DNA of 64,000 nt from positions 4,358,497-4,422,496 of the forward strand of contig NC_021678.1 of assembly GCF_000247815.1 (NCBI RefSeq), read 5' to 3'. This document shows, piece by piece, positions 50,651 through 63,980 of this stretch. The notes beneath the pieces are model-generated. The model was not told where the DNA came from, did not search any database, and saw only the letters and a program-made list of their open reading frames with translations. Within the stretch, counting starts at the first letter, position 1. Each line of letters opens with the position of its first letter. The translations under genes and the position numbers were made by a program. The stretch comes from Ficedula albicollis. Its lineage: Eukaryota; Chordata; Aves; Passeriformes; Muscicapidae.

Positions 50651-53600
50651 GGTTTTCAGTCACTTCAAATTCAGAATTGGGCTGATGTAAACCAGAATAT
50701 TCTCCAAGAATATTTATGGGGTACAAAATTCTGAGAATTAAAATTTTGCTGGATAATCCAAAGGAGTTGAAGAGCACCAGAGTTTCCCAACACTGTTTGC
50801 TGAATTCATCACATCTTCTCTCCATTTTTCACCAGAACACCAAATCCTTGTCTCACCTGTATAAACTGGAATAAATTAATATGTATTCCTCCATTTCCCT
50901 CCTTTCCTCAAGCTGAATTCCACAGAAATTGGTATTTATTAAAGGATTTTTTTTTTCCTTCTTGGAGATAACTGACACAGAAAGCCTCTGATACCAAAGA
51001 ACCCAAAGTCATGGAGACCTAAAGTCTAAGCCAGGTCAGTGGAATGATGGGAAAAATGGGAAGCAGAGAACAGAAAATCCTTGTTAAGGTAAAGGGAATA
51101 GCAGGACAGGAAAGCCCAGGGAGCTGGGCTGGCCACAGGAGATTGGGGAGGACAGGCTGCACTCCAACCCAAGGATCAGTGACAGTGTTTTTAGGACATT
51201 AACAGAAAAGGACTCTAAGTGGATGGGATCTTTACTGCCTTGGAAGGCATTGTTTGCAGGCTTTGCCAGGCAATAAATTGATTTAGCAAAATGTCAGAGC
51301 GGAGGGAGGAGGCAAGAAATAGGAGGTGAATTCCTCCCAGAAGAACATCAACTCTCTGACTGCTCTGCAAAAGGCAGCTGATGGATTTACCGATCTGCTC
51401 GAGTATTTAATGAAATTATTCTCCTGCACACAGCCTTTATGAGCTGGATCATTGCTATCTCTCCCCCAATAACTCACTCCCTTCTCATTATGCAAAAAAA
51501 CTTCACATAAATATCTCCACACTCATCATTCCAATCACTCGTGCCACTGCTGTTTAAAAATCATCTTAACACTGCCACTTCCCCTCATTCCATGGCATAA
51601 TTCAGCACAACATTGCTAAAACCCAATTCAGAGTGTCCCAAAACACAGAGTAATTTTGGTTTGTGGCAGGACACCAAGCCCATTCCTATTTCATATGAAA
51701 GTTTTGTCTAAAGTTAACTAAATTGCCAATCTGACCATAAACTTGGTATTAAAACTAAATTCTCTTCACCATTTTAAAAAGCCTAACAAATGGATGAGTT
51801 GCAAAACAGAAGGTGGGATCTCTGAAAAACTATTCAAACTTAATTCTTACTTCAGAGAAGGCAAAGAAAAATACAGATTTTAGAATCAATTGGCTACTAT
51901 GAATTTCCTTCTACAAACAAGAGCCTCTTACATTTGAAAAAAAGAATTGCAATACAGCAAAATTTTGGCTTTATTTCCAAAAAATTGTTGACTTCATGCA
52001 TGATGGAAATAAGAACAGGGACAGAGGCAGAAAACCTTTAGGTTTTAGAGTTTCCATACCCCACGTCTGATCCTACAATCCTTGTTCTAACATCTATATG
52101 AGAAGTTTTCATACCAGCTGTATGAAAAGGAAAAAAGAAAAAGAATCCACCTTTGAAGAATTAAATTACCCATGAAGTATTTTTTCATCCTTACAAAGAC
52201 AAAAAGGTCATCAGTCAGGACAAAAGCTATGGCTGATCAGGTATCCAAACAGAGACCATTAGGACCAAAAAATAAAGTTTAAAACAATTAAAATTGCAAA
52301 AAAGCCCAGTAACAACTTATTTCATGTGTTGATAGCCCAGTGCTTGTGTTGGAAAAGGTGGGAATCATCAATCCTTGCCTCCTTTCACTTCAGTCATTAT
52401 ATAGCTCTGTGATATCCTTGTTCTGTCCTTCCTTTTCCAGGCTGAGAGTCCTGAAATCACTTAGTTATTCTTCAGAGAGGAATTATTTACAGTCCTACAA
52501 TTAAGTCTCTGCTGAATTTCTCCTAGATTTCATGAAATCTTAGCAGTGGGGGAAAGTGTAAGATTAAGTCCCAGGGAAAATGAACAAAATATTTTTCCTC
52601 CCTCCTGTGTTTCTGTGAAGAAACTGAAAAATCCTTTAATACAGTCCAAAAGTTTAAGAAAAAGAGATACTCTCAGTATTTCACCATCACTGCTTTAGGT
52701 TCATCTCTTCCATGAACTCACCTCTGTGACCTTTCCCTGGGAAATCATTCCTGCATTTTCTCTCACCTTGCAACAGCACAGGGAGTGCCCCACACCTTTC
52801 AGAGATGGGAAAAGCACCACTCTCCTCATCAGCCAGCAGGACAGGACATTAATCCCAGCAGGAATGCTGGGGACAGACCAACCACAATGCCTAATAGTTC
52901 CAAGAACTAAATCTCACTATCAGGCTCATTCATTACCGAGATGCAACAAAAGTTTTTTGGGTAGAAAGAGATTTTTGAAGTCAGCTTTGAACAGTTAAAG
53001 GCTATCGGATATTCCTCAACACACAAATCATTTGTCTTCCCACAGAGGAGTAATTTCAACACCTGTGCTCCCAAACTAGAGCAGAATCCCTGGATTCTCC
53101 ACTTAGGTGAAGTACATGTCAGGGTTGTGTGCAAAGATCATCGAGACTGGCCTTCATAAATTAAGCCACAGAAAAAAGAAGCAGAAAGCACAAAAAAATA
53201 AAGGAAAATCAAAATATTGTGTCAGATTGGTCCTTGGATCTGCAGCAGCAGCTGCTGGTTGTAATTCGTTCATGTGCCAAGTTGGTGGCAGAGAGTTAAG
53301 ACACCTCTAAAACCATGCTTAGCTAAGCTCTGCCATCACTGTTATTCCTCAGGTCTGACCAAAACTCATCCTTAAGGAACAAAACATAGTGACCACAGCC
53401 CTCCCCTTCCTCAAAAATCCCATATTTAGCATGAGATGATGAACCAAAAGTTATGCAGAAGTGGTCGGGAGAGAGCAACATAAATGGGAGAGAAAGAAAA
53501 ATGTACCCTGGAGAGCAAAAAAAGGTGGTTTTAATACCAGCATTCAATAAAGCACAACTGCATTTGCTAAACCAAATCCCAAGTCCTGCTGGGCAGACAT

Positions 53601-53844
53601 ATGGCGCATAATAAACTTGAAATTGGTTAGAACTGCTGAAATACCATCGGATAAATGAAATTATTTTCTAACAATACTTAGCTACTGGGAACAGCTCCTG
53701 CTTTCATACACCAATTACTGCTTAATTACTGTCAGGCCACACTTCCTAAAGGAACAGCAGAAGGAAATTTATGGCACCAGTAAAGGAAACGTCTGTTACG
53801 TCAGGAGTGAGAATCATTATTGTTTGTTACAAACTGGTTTCTAA
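50651..53844. other. Intron or upstream DNA, nothing recognised
   Basis: More than 3 kb of mostly AT-rich, apparently single-copy sequence. No exon or RNA gene seen. Confidence 0.45.
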
Positions 53845-54595
53845 TTCAGCCTGGCCTTGGACACTGCCAGGGATCCAGGGGCAGCCACAGCTGCTCTGGG
53901 CACCCTGTGCAGGGCCTGCCCACCCTCCCAGGGAACAATTCCCTCCCAATATCCCATCTATCCCTGCCCTCTGGCAGTGAGAAGCCATTCCTCCTTGTCA
54001 CTCCATCTCTTGTACAGCGTGTCTCTCCATTTTCTTGTCAGCTCCTTCAGGCACTGGGAGGCCACAGTTGGGTCACCCCAAAGCTTCTCCCCTTGTACAG
54101 CGTGTCTCTCCATGTTTCTTGTCAGCTCCTTCAGGCACTGGGAGGCCACAGTTTGGTCACCCCAAAGCTTCTCCTCTCCAGGCTGAACAATCCCAGCTCT
54201 CCCAGCCTTTCCTCCCAGCAGAGCTGCTCCATCCCTCTGACCATCCTGGAGCCTCCTCTGGACTCTCTCCAGCAGCTCCAGGTCCCTCCTGTGCTGGGGC
54301 AGCTCTGCAGGTGGGTCCCACCTGAGCAGGGCAGAGGGGCAGAATCCCCCCTCCCCTGCTGCCCACGCTGGGGGCTCAGCCCAGGGCACAGGGGGGGTTC
54401 TGGGTCCCAGCTCTCACCCACAGCACCCCCAGGTCCTTCTCCAGGGCTGCTCCAGCTGCTCATCCCCAGCCTGGATTGATCTTGGGAGATGCCCTGACCC
54501 AGGGGCAGCACCAGAACCTGGTCTTGTTAATCCCATGAGATTCCCATGGGCCATTTCTGGAGCTGGTCCAGGTGTCCCTGGATTTTTGGGGGATC
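53845..54595 (-). mobile_element. CR1 LINE, longest copy, includes ORF2 C-terminus
   Basis: CAGCCTGGCCTTGGACACTG to GGAACAATTCCCTCCCAATA, a duplicated block (below), TCTCCAGGCTGAACAATCCC, CCTCTGGACTCTCTCCAGCA and GGTCCTTCTCCAGGGCTGCT. In sense orientation the right part corresponds to the ORF2 C-terminal L-E-R-V-Q-R-R region. The 3' tail is missing, so this copy is truncated at its 3' side. Confidence 0.9.
54011..54177. repeat. Tandem duplication, two 83-bp copies inside a CR1
   Basis: TGTACAGCGTGTCTCTCCAT at 54011 and 54094. Copies differ in TTTTC/GTTTC and TTGGG/TTTGG. Confidence 0.9.
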
Positions 54596-56327
54596 ATTTC
54601 ACAGTCATCACACAATGTACAGAAGAAACAAAATAAGTGTTTCTACATCCAGAGGCTCCCAATTACTTGAATCCCTCCTCCCCAACAGAAGGGCATAAAT
54701 CAGGCTGCTCATAAATTTCTGCTCCACTAAGTTTGCAATACAAAAGCAGTTTCTTCCCTAGGGACAAAGACAAGTAGCAGCATTTCAGAACTCCAGCATT
54801 TCTGTGAGCAGGCGGCTTGTTTTCAAAAAATAGAAAACAAAATACAGTATTTGGAATACTTGAGTCGCTAAAAAAAAAAAAAAATCCTCAAATGCTTTTC
54901 AGCACTATCTGCTCTGATTCTCCTACTCTTTTCCACCTCATAGTAGGATACACCCCATTTCCTACCTGAAGGGCAAGAAAATGGAAGTTTGCTGAAAGCC
55001 AGAGCAGAGGAAAAACTCCTCATCCATTTCCCCTCAGGGCTGTCTGCTGCAAAGCCCCAGGCTTCAAGGACAGTCAGGCATTTAAGGAAAAATGTCTTCA
55101 TTTTGTTCCTCAGACCATTTGAAGCGCACGTGATAAATCTGGAGAACAGCTCGCCAGATGCATATTCTAAGGAGGAAGAAAATCAGTGCATGAGAGGGAC
55201 AAACTTCAGTAAACAGATTAATTATGTTAAAATTAATGATTGTGAAGCAAGAGCCACAAGGGACAGGGTCCTCCTCCCTGCAGATTGATTTATTGAAATA
55301 AAGGCCAGCATTGGAAAAACCACCTGACATGAAGCTCCAGATCCATCTGGATTTTACCCAAAGTCTTTAACGAGATGAAATAAAGCCCCAAATAAGTAAA
55401 AATAAAGCACAAGTCAGGAAAACATGCTCAGTGTATCTTTGGCTGCATGTGCAACACCTCTTATATACATATCCACCTTGGCCCCAGAGAAATTAGCTTT
55501 ACAATCCCTCAATGCTCCTTTTCAATGTCACTCAGCACCTTGAAAACTATTTAGTAATCCCTCTAATCTCTAGTACCTGAAATTTTTAAATTTGACTAGA
55601 AATTTGAGCTTACTGGAAAGTAAGAAAGACAAAGAAGTATTAAAGTGACTTGTGAATTCTAAGTCTCTAAAACTACATAGAACCACTTCCCAAAGAGTTT
55701 TATACACATGATTTTACTGGTTAAGACATCAAAATTCCTTAAAATTCTTTATTCTGGGTGCTTCTTTCCCCTTTTTTCCCCTTTAACTTTCATGGTAAAA
55801 CACAAAGATATTTCTCATAACCAATGTCCCTTGTAATCTTAATGGTGCAATACCCAAACCTGACTATTTAATTTTCATTGTTCATGTAAAAGTGTACTTG
55901 GTTGGCTGTTTAAACTTCCCAGTTCCATCTGATCATATGGGAAGGCACCGAAGTATCAAAGTGGAAGGTGTTATAGGCAATTTAGCTTTTAATTAATCTA
56001 AACTTGGAGCTAAAATTATGACACACAATTTAATTTTATGTTTTAATCAGTCCTTAATAGCGCATTTTAATCTCCAGAGCACGCACTCAAATTTGGAAGG
56101 GTGCAATGGAAGGCTCAACTAAACTCTCCACCTCACTTGAAAAAAAACCAGCCCCTGAATTTTAACTAACCAAAGAACAACGGGTCAAACAAAGCTTTGA
56201 ATAGTGAGAACTGAGGGAAAATCCCCAAACTTTGCCACACTACAAACACACTTCATTAAAAAAAAAAATATATCATGTTAAACATCACAAATTACAAAAC
56301 CTCCAAACATTTAATGAAGAAAAAGAA
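54596..56327. other. Intron or upstream DNA, nothing recognised
   Basis: A 15-base A run near 54870. No supported gene. Confidence 0.45.
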
Positions 56328-56440
56328 GACACCTTCCACTATCCCAGGCTGCTCCAAGCCCCATCCAACCTGGCCTTGGACTCTTCCAGGGATCCAAGGG
56401 CAACCACAGCTTCTCTGAGAATCGCCACCCTCAGAACTGC
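56328..56440 (-). mobile_element. CR1 LINE 3' fragment
   Basis: ACACCTTCCACTATCCCAGG, CTGCTCCAAGCCCCATCCAA, GGGATCCAAGGGCAACCACA. Both ends truncated. Confidence 0.88.
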
Positions 56441-56664
56441 ACAGGATCAAGTGAACATCTCCACCCTGGCAGAAATTTTAGACGTGCAAAACAAAACAAG
56501 AAATTCTGCAGCAAACTTTCCCACACAGTTCAACCATCACCAGGATAAACAATAAACAAGAAACAAAAGCTCCAGCACTGAGAATCCCATGCGTGTCCAA
56601 CACAAAGCAAGCCTTCCTACTGAAATTAACACTAGAATTTTTTTTTTTTTAAATGAAGTTTTTA

Positions 56665-56813
56665 ATCACAGAATTATTAAGGTTGTAAAAGCCCTCCCAG
56701 CCCATGGAGCCCAAGCTGTGCCCGATGCCCACCTTGTCCCCAGCCCAGAGCACTGAGTGCCACCTCCAGCCCTTCCTTGGACACCTCCAGGGATGGGCAC
56801 TCCAAACCTCCCT

Positions 56814-56902
<89 letters not shown>
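56665..56902 (-). mobile_element. CR1 LINE 3' end, second subfamily, ends in poly-G
   Basis: AATCACAGAATTATTAAGGT, CCAGAGCACTGAGTGCCACC, GGGATGGGCACTCCAAACCT, then a G run where GGCAGCCCCTGCC would be expected. No CR1 sequence resumes afterwards. Confidence 0.88.
56814..56902 (+). repeat. Poly-G tract, 89 bases
   Basis: Pure G from CAAACCTCCCT to AAAAATTTAACC. Confidence 0.95.
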
Positions 56903-56903
<1 letters not shown>

Positions 56904-57713
56904 AAAATTTAACCATCAAGATGTTAAAAATGTTTTTTGTTTTTTTTCCTGAGCCATCTTGCCCAGCTTTTCTCCAATGGACACAAACCAATGCAGGCAT
57001 AACCTGTGACATGGTGAGAAATCTCTCCCCGAAAAGTCACTAAGTTCAGATCTCACGTTCAGGACCAAGCAGCTTCCTGGGGACACCAGAAATCTGTTCT
57101 AATTTAAGTAAATCAAAAAGCCAAATACCCAGGCAGACATTTTTACACAGAGCACGCGTTGAGGAGGTGCTGCCTCCAGGCTCTGACAGGATGCCCAGGC
57201 AGTCCATGCTGACAGACCTTTTAGGCTCCCAGTAAATAAAACTGTCAGAACAAGAAAAATGAACAGTTGGGAGTGTGAAAAAAGAAAAAAATTAATTTAA
57301 CTTGATCTTTACATCCATTTAGCCTCTGGGGCAAACTAAAATTACTTGGCTCCTACTACCCTGGAAACATCCAGCTCTCTGTCCAGGGTGATTCATGTTC
57401 CAGGCTGAATCATCAGAACCAATTAAGAAAATGTAACTCCTTGACTTTGTCTGAAGTACCACCCACCACCTGATGCAAAGATCTTGCTCTGAGTCCCTGC
57501 TGACACTGAGAAGGACAACAGAAATGTTCAGTGCTCCAAAAATGAGTGGCTCTTCCCTTGTCTCCCAAAACCTGAGAATATCTCCATGTACCATGTCTTG
57601 GTAAAATACTGAGACCTTAAAAGATTGGAATCACCTTGTTCCACAAAGAGAGGGAAGAGAGAAAGATAATTTACTCTCTTTTTCAATTTATGATTATGAA
57701 AAAAAAATCCAAA

Positions 57714-57920
57714 GGCTTCATGAGGGGAATGTCGCTTCAGTGGGGAAAAAGGAATAAAGAATGAGAACCATGAGGAGAAAAATGCAGGTTCCTCTTCTGT
57801 CCTCCACCAGAATCACTGGACAGGTACCACCTCCAGCTTGCCCTTACACAGAAAATACAAAACCAACCTAATTCTTCTACTGAAGATTCAGATGAGTTCC
57901 GCAATCTCTTTTTTGAGTAC
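57714..57920 (+). repeat. Local dispersed duplication, copy 1
   Basis: Matches 59588-59785 with roughly 80 percent identity by eye: shared TTCATGAG-GGAATG, GCTTCAGTGG, AAAATGCAGGT, CTCTGTCCTC and CTGAAGATTCAGA blocks in the same order and orientation. Nature unknown. Confidence 0.75.
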
Positions 57921-58214
57921 AAAGCAATATTATTCACTCTAAGTTGGAAACACATTTTTACTGTTTCCAATTGCGAGGAATTCAAAAGGGAATTTTCAGG
58001 CTGAAGTAAAAAACATCCAGGTGTTCCCAAAACAACCTGAAGGTGAACACACATCTGGATTTCTGCAGTTTTAAATCTTGGAGGTGAGCAGGCACTGTAT
58101 GACAGATCTGAAAGAAACTGAAACAAACCAAAAAAAAAAATCCCACTTCTGCATTCAGTTGTTTCACACTGGATGCTTACCAAAAAAAAAAATCTATGAA
58201 CTTGTTGAAAGCAA

Positions 58215-58278
58215 TAAGGGCCAGGAGCTGGACTTGGATGATCCTTGTGAGTCAGGATATTCCATGATTCTATGAAAA
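58215..58278 (+). mobile_element. CR1 LINE 3' tail remnant
   Basis: GGAGCTGGACTTGGATGATC, CTTGTGAGTCAGGATATTCC, ATGATTCTATG. Confidence 0.75.
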
Positions 58279-58704
58279 CGCTGGAGAGAGTTAGAGAGAA
58301 GAGACACATCATTTTCTTCTGAGCAGACACGGGATATTACACTGTTTGATACAGAAATATTTTCTAGCAAGTACCGTAAGGAGGATTTTCTCTGTAGAGC
58401 AGGTTCCACTGACCAAAAACCAAGAGGTTTCCCTCTTAGGGCAGCACAAGAGTTGTGTGAAAGAACCACATTGAGATGATCCTTCACATATGTGACACTC
58501 AAGAAGCAGCAGTTGGGTCCAATTCCATGGTCTAGGTTGCTCTGATATCTTCCCAAGGAATAACCTGCATGCCAAGAAGTTGTAATGTGCAATTTTCCAC
58601 AACAAACAATTCACAAAATTAAATAATCTGCTTCCAGTTCTGGTCAGAAATCATTTCAAGAGCAATGGAAAAACCAACAATTTAGACACATCCTCAACGA
58701 TAAA

Positions 58705-58815
58705 TGCTCTTGGAGCAACCTGGAGAGTGGAAGGTGTCCCTGCCCATGGCACAGGGTGGGATGGGCTGTAATTTAAAGTCCCTTCCACTGCAAACTGCTC
58801 TGTGATTCCGTGAGG
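58705..58815 (+). mobile_element. CR1 LINE 3' end
   Basis: TTGGAGCAACCTGGAGAGTG, GGAAGGTGTCCCTGCCCATG, GTCCCTTCCACTGCAAACTG, CTCTGTGATTCCGTGAG. Confidence 0.88.
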
Positions 58816-59587
58816 GAATAGGGATGACAACTTGAGGATGATTATTCGTGAAAGCAAGAACTTTGCACATTTTTTATTGCTCTTTTCAAAAGCTGATGAT
58901 TCAGAAAGGACTGGTGGGAAAGGCTGGAGAGTCAGCAAATGTGGCTTTGCTTATTTTCATCAAGGAGATGGGTGGCAATCACAGCTGTAACAGCAGGATC
59001 ATTCCCAGCAATGGATCTCATCCCCCTCCCTGGCCATGCTCTGCATGTCCCATATCCACCAAGGTGTCCAGTGGTAAGGGGAAATGCAGGACAGGATGTC
59101 ACAAGGCAGCCAAATCCCTCCGTTCTCCTGGCCATGCTGGCCGTGTTTCAGGAAGGAAAAGAGCCAAGGAAAGCTCAGCCCAAAACAAAGTGACAAACAA
59201 AGGGGACAAATTGAGTGGTTCCATTTGAGGCACATCTGCTCCCTGTGGTCTCTCCTCAGCTGGAGAGAGCTGTCCTGTGCCTGCCAGCAGCAGGGACCAC
59301 AGGGACACCATTCCACCCAGTTAACCCAGTGCCACCTGGGTTTGCTCATGGGGACCTCACCAGACCAGCTGTGAATGAAGATGAAGGAGGATGAAGCCCA
59401 GCGAGGCTCAGGTGAGTTCCTAAGCCAGACTGCTCCACGTCAGGACATTTTCAGCTGCTCTGGGCAGGACAAAACCCATCTGATTCCATGTTCCCTCTTT
59501 AAACTTCAGCCACTAGAACGGCCTCCCCCTCAGCCTGCCAGAAAACAGCAGGAAAAGTGGCTGAACTCAGAGGCTGGAGAAGGTTAG

Positions 59588-59785
59588 GAGGTTTCATGAG
59601 AGGAATGTTGCTTCAGTGGAGGAAAAGCAACGAAGAATTAGAGACATGAAGAGGAAAATGCAGGTCCCTCCTCTGTCCTCTACCACAATCATTGACCCAT
59701 GTCCCACCTCCCCACAGAAAACACAAAACCAGCCCAACTCTTCTGCTGAAGATTCAGAGGACTTCCTCAATCTTTTGTTTTTTTG
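59588..59785 (+). repeat. Local dispersed duplication, copy 2
   Basis: Partner of 57714-57920, about 1.87 kb away. The two copies differ by substitutions and small indels, so the event is older than the tandem duplications elsewhere. Confidence 0.75.
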
Positions 59786-61366
59786 GATAAACCAGCCTGT
59801 AAGAGGAGCAACCCACTTGTAGCTGATGACTGTTATTTACATTTGTAATAATACATTTCAAGAGCATAACTAATAGCCTGCAGAATTCCCCCATTTGACA
59901 TCCCTTTGGAGAAATTATGAAACAAACCCTAAACAGATGCTGACAAGCTGTTCCCAAACACGGATGCAACATAATTTTTAAAAACTGCTTAACTAATCAA
60001 CATTTGAAAGTAAAAGTACTGCTCGTGACCTGCATTATCATGCAAACTGTGTATTATTTTTCCCTTCTAAATCTAGAATTCATTATCATATTTGATTTAT
60101 CATGCACAGCCCTACAAACCTTATTTATCCTCTGGCTTCTCAGCCCTCACAGCACCCTGATAATTTAATATCTCACATAAATCTTTGTTTTCCTCATCTC
60201 ATCAAAATGTGACCCACCCATCAACACCAAAAACTCAAAACAAACCAACAAAGAAAAACAAACAGACAGAAGCCACATCAAAAAACACCATAAAAACAAA
60301 AAAATCCCACAAAATTTAGAAAATACAAATCCCAAACCTATTGCTGAAGCAATGCCCACAGTAACTCCTGTGGCCCAAGCACAAGATGTTTGACAAGGAT
60401 TTATAGTTTAAAATAGTTTCAAAGCAAGGGGAAATTGATAAAATCCCTTGTTAATTTATGTCAACGGTTGATTACCTTCAGTCAAATATTTACAGCTTGT
60501 TTACAATTTCAACATCAACAATTTTGACTTGCAGTCATTTTATTTTGTTCTACATTTGACTGCAAGAATGAGGCTCTCAAGCACTATATATAAAAAAAAA
60601 AAAAAATCAACCTGCATCAAAAAGATCACCCTGCTAATTACTTTTTCTGCTTGTGTGAAGTGTGTTGGAGCTTCACAGCTCTTATTGTTAAAACTTCATT
60701 GTTAAAATATCATTTCAGCTCTGAATAAGAGCAACACCCAGGTACTCACAGGGAACTTCCAACATTACCATTTGCCTGTTCCAGCTGGTTCTTCACCCTT
60801 TTTATATCCATAAACCCTCTAATTTAGGCAGCTCAATTTCCAGCTCCTTCTCACCTCAACAGCCTGATGAGTCTGGCAAACAAGGATTGCAGCAAAACCA
60901 CTCCATCTTCCCAATTATTTGAAGTTTACAACACACCTGACCTAAAGGACATTTAGGGAATCCTGAAATAGCAAAGAATTGCCACCAGAGCTGCTGGAGA
61001 CTGGCCCAAGCAGATAGATTACAGGCAATTAGTGATTCCAACCAGGCACTTCCAGGAATAAAAGCCTGGTAAGCTCAAAAAGAAGGCAGGAAGAAGCCTG
61101 TAACAGCCACCAGAATTCAGCTCTTCCTTAATTATAGTCCAGGAATAACATGCTGAAGGTTCATCTGTAGGAGGGGTAAAGGGTAGAAAACCAAGGCCCA
61201 GTTTTGAGAAGAACCTGTCTGTTGGTAATAAAAACTAACAATAAATTGCTGCCTGTCATGGATTAATACAAGGATCTACATGGAAGCCTTGGAAAGATTT
61301 TGCTATTTCCTCTGGCATCAAAGCTATCAATCTTGTAACAAAAAGGAATGATAAACAACAAACCAG
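59786..61366. other. Intron or upstream DNA with A/C-rich patch
   Basis: 60225-60310 is an AAACAAACC-type patch, and 60591-60606 is poly-A. Otherwise nothing recognised. Confidence 0.45.
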
Positions 61367-61568
61367 CAGGAAAGGAGCAAAAGAACACAACACCAAAAAA
61401 CCCCTAAAATCACACAAACCTTTGAAACAGCTAAAGAGAGAGAGAAAAAAAGGGGAAAATCGTCTCAGCAGGAGGAACAAAAGAACACAAACACCAAAAA
61501 ACCCCTAAAATCACACAAACCTTTGAAACAGCTAAAGAGAGAGAGAAAAAAAGGGGAAAATCGTCTCA
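61367..61568. repeat. Tandem duplication, two copies of about 101 bp
   Basis: AAGAACACAACACCAAAAAA at 61381 and AAGAACACAAACACCAAAAA at 61481, both followed by CCCCTAAAATCACACAAACC and ending AAATCGTCTCAGCAG. Confidence 0.9.
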
Positions 61569-62368
61569 GCAGCTGTAAAGCAGTGGCCAAAATTCCTGCT
61601 TTTCTTTATGTATAGTTATATTCCACCCAATACACTGCAACTCTTCATTTACTGTCTCTTTATTTACTAACTACTGGCACACACAACCACTTTGCTTCAT
61701 AAATCCACATCAGGCTACAGCTACAACTCTTACAGCAGTAAGTATTTGTATCCAGGAAGGTTTTCACTGAAACTGGTCCAGCCAAAGTCGTATGAACTAC
61801 AGGTCTCTACTACTATGATCCATTTTTCACCAAATATACACAGAATAGCAAAACACACTGGGAAAAAAATTAAAAAAGCCTCAGAGAGGGAAAACATCTG
61901 ATGTGTTTTTAGTTCTGCACCTCAAAGCAAAACACTAAAGGAAAAAAAACCAAAAAACCAAAAAGAGAACTCAGCACATTCAGATTCAGTGTAACTCCCA
62001 ATGCTGGATGCTTGAAGGAGGGAAGAACCGAAATAGCTTTTCCAGAAAAAGGGAATAGTGTGAGTGTTCAGGGGCAGTGACCTATTTTCTGGGTTTCCAC
62101 AGATAAAATATGACACTAAATCCAAAATATAGGTACAGGACAACAGAGATGAAGGTGAGGTGTATCATAAGGTTGTGGTTTCGTCATTTGTTTGTTGCTT
62201 TGCCATCAATCACAGTTGTGGATCCTGTTATTCCTATCAACATGCAGGAGTCTTGAGAAAGTGAAAGAGAAGAAGGAAAAGCCCTGTACCTGGGCAGGAA
62301 CAGCCTCAGGCATACAGCACAAGCTGGGGGGTCCCTGCTGGAGCAGCTCTGTAGGGAAAGACCTGGGG
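61569..62368. other. Intron or upstream DNA, nothing recognised
   Basis: 62300-62368 is GC-rich and leads into the minisatellite. No exon supported. Confidence 0.45.
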
Positions 62369-63980
62369 GACACCAAGCTGTCCCTGAGGCAGCAGAGTGT
62401 CCTGGGGATCCTGGGGACACCGAGCTGTCCCTGAGGCAGCAGAGTGTCCTGGGGATCCTGGGGACACCGAGCTGTCCCTGAGGCAGCAGAGTGTCCTGGG
62501 GATCCTGGGGACACCGAGCTGTCCCTGAGGCAGCAGAGTGTCCTGGGGATCCTGGGGACACCGAGCTGTCCCTGAGGCAGCAGAGTGTCCTGGGGATCCT
62601 GGGGACACCGAGCTGTCCCTGAGGCAGCAGAGTGTCCTGGGGATCCTGGGGACACCGAGCTGTCCCTGAGGCAGCAGAGTGTCCTGGGGATCCTGGGGAC
62701 ACCGAGCTGTCCCTGAGGCAGCAGAGTGTCCTGGGGATCCTGGGGACACCGAGCTGTCCCTGAGGCAGCAGAGTGTCCTGGGGATCCTGGGGACACCGAG
62801 CTGTCCCTGAGGCAGCAGAGTGTCCTGGGGATCCTGGGGACACCGAGCTGTCCCTGAGGCAGCAGAGTGTCCTGGGGATCCTGGGGACACCGAGCTGTCC
62901 CTGAGGCAGCAGAGTGTCCTGGGGATCCTGGGGACACCGAGCTGTCCCTGAGGCAGCAGAGTGTCCTGGGGATCCTGGGGACACCGAGCTGTCCCTGAGG
63001 CAGCAGAGTGTCCTGGGGATCCTGGGGACACCGAGCTGTCCCTGAGGCAGCAGAGTGTCCTGGGGATCCTGGGGACACCGAGCTGTCCCTGAGGCAGCAG
63101 AGTGTCCTGGGGATCCTGGGGACACCGAGCTGTCCCTGAGGCAGCAGAGTGTCCTGGGGATCCTGGGGACACCGAGCTGTCCCTGAGGCAGCAGAGTGTC
63201 CTGGGGATCCTGGGGACACCGAGCTGTCCCTGAGGCAGCAGAGTGTCCTGGGGATCCTGGGGACACCGAGCTGTCCCTGAGGCAGCAGAGTGTCCTGGGG
63301 ATCCTGGGGACACCGAGCTGTCCCTGAGGCAGCAGAGTGTCCTGGGGATCCTGGGGACACCGAGCTGTCCCTGAGGCAGCAGAGTGTCCTGGGGATCCTG
63401 GGGACACCGAGCTGTCCCTGAGGCAGCAGAGTGTCCTGGGGATCCTGGGGACACCGAGCTGTCCCTGAGGCAGCAGAGTGTCCTGGGGATCCTGGGGACA
63501 CCGAGCTGTCCCTGAGGCAGCAGAGTGTCCTGGGGATCCTGGGGACACCGAGCTGTCCCTGAGGCAGCAGAGTGTCCTGGGGATCCTGGGGACACCGAGC
63601 TGTCCCTGAGGCAGCAGAGTGTCCTGGGGATCCTGGGGACACCGAGCTGTCCCTGAGGCAGCAGAGTGTCCTGGGGATCCTGGGGACACCGAGCTGTCCC
63701 TGAGGCAGCAGAGTGTCCTGGGGATCCTGGGGACACCGAGCTGTCCCTGAGGCAGCAGAGTGTCCTGGGGATCCTGGGGACACCGAGCTGTCCCTGAGGC
63801 AGCAGAGTGTCCTGGGGATCCTGGGGACACCGAGCTGTCCCTGAGGCAGCAGAGTGTCCTGGGGATCCTGGGGACACCGAGCTGTCCCTGAGGCAGCAGA
63901 GTGTCCTGGGGATCCTGGGGACACCGAGCTGTCCCTGAGGCAGCAGAGTGTCCTGGGGATCCTGGGGACACCGAGCTGTC
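62369..63980 (+). repeat. 47-bp minisatellite, 34 full units plus 14 bases
   Basis: Unit starts GACACCGAGCTGTCCCTGAG and ends GTCCTGGGGATCCTGGG. Starts fall every 47 bases from 62369 to 63967 (34 exact steps). By eye only the first unit differs (CCAAGCTG for CCGAGCTG). As 47 is not a multiple of 3 and the unit lacks stops on the minus strand, all three minus frames stay open for 560-595 residues. Those frames are a by-product of the repeat. Confidence 0.97.

Noticed and set aside
57737..58330. 197-residue minus frame
   Set aside because: No recognised domain, no credible splice sites, overlaps a diverged local duplication and a CR1 tail. It looks like chance openness.
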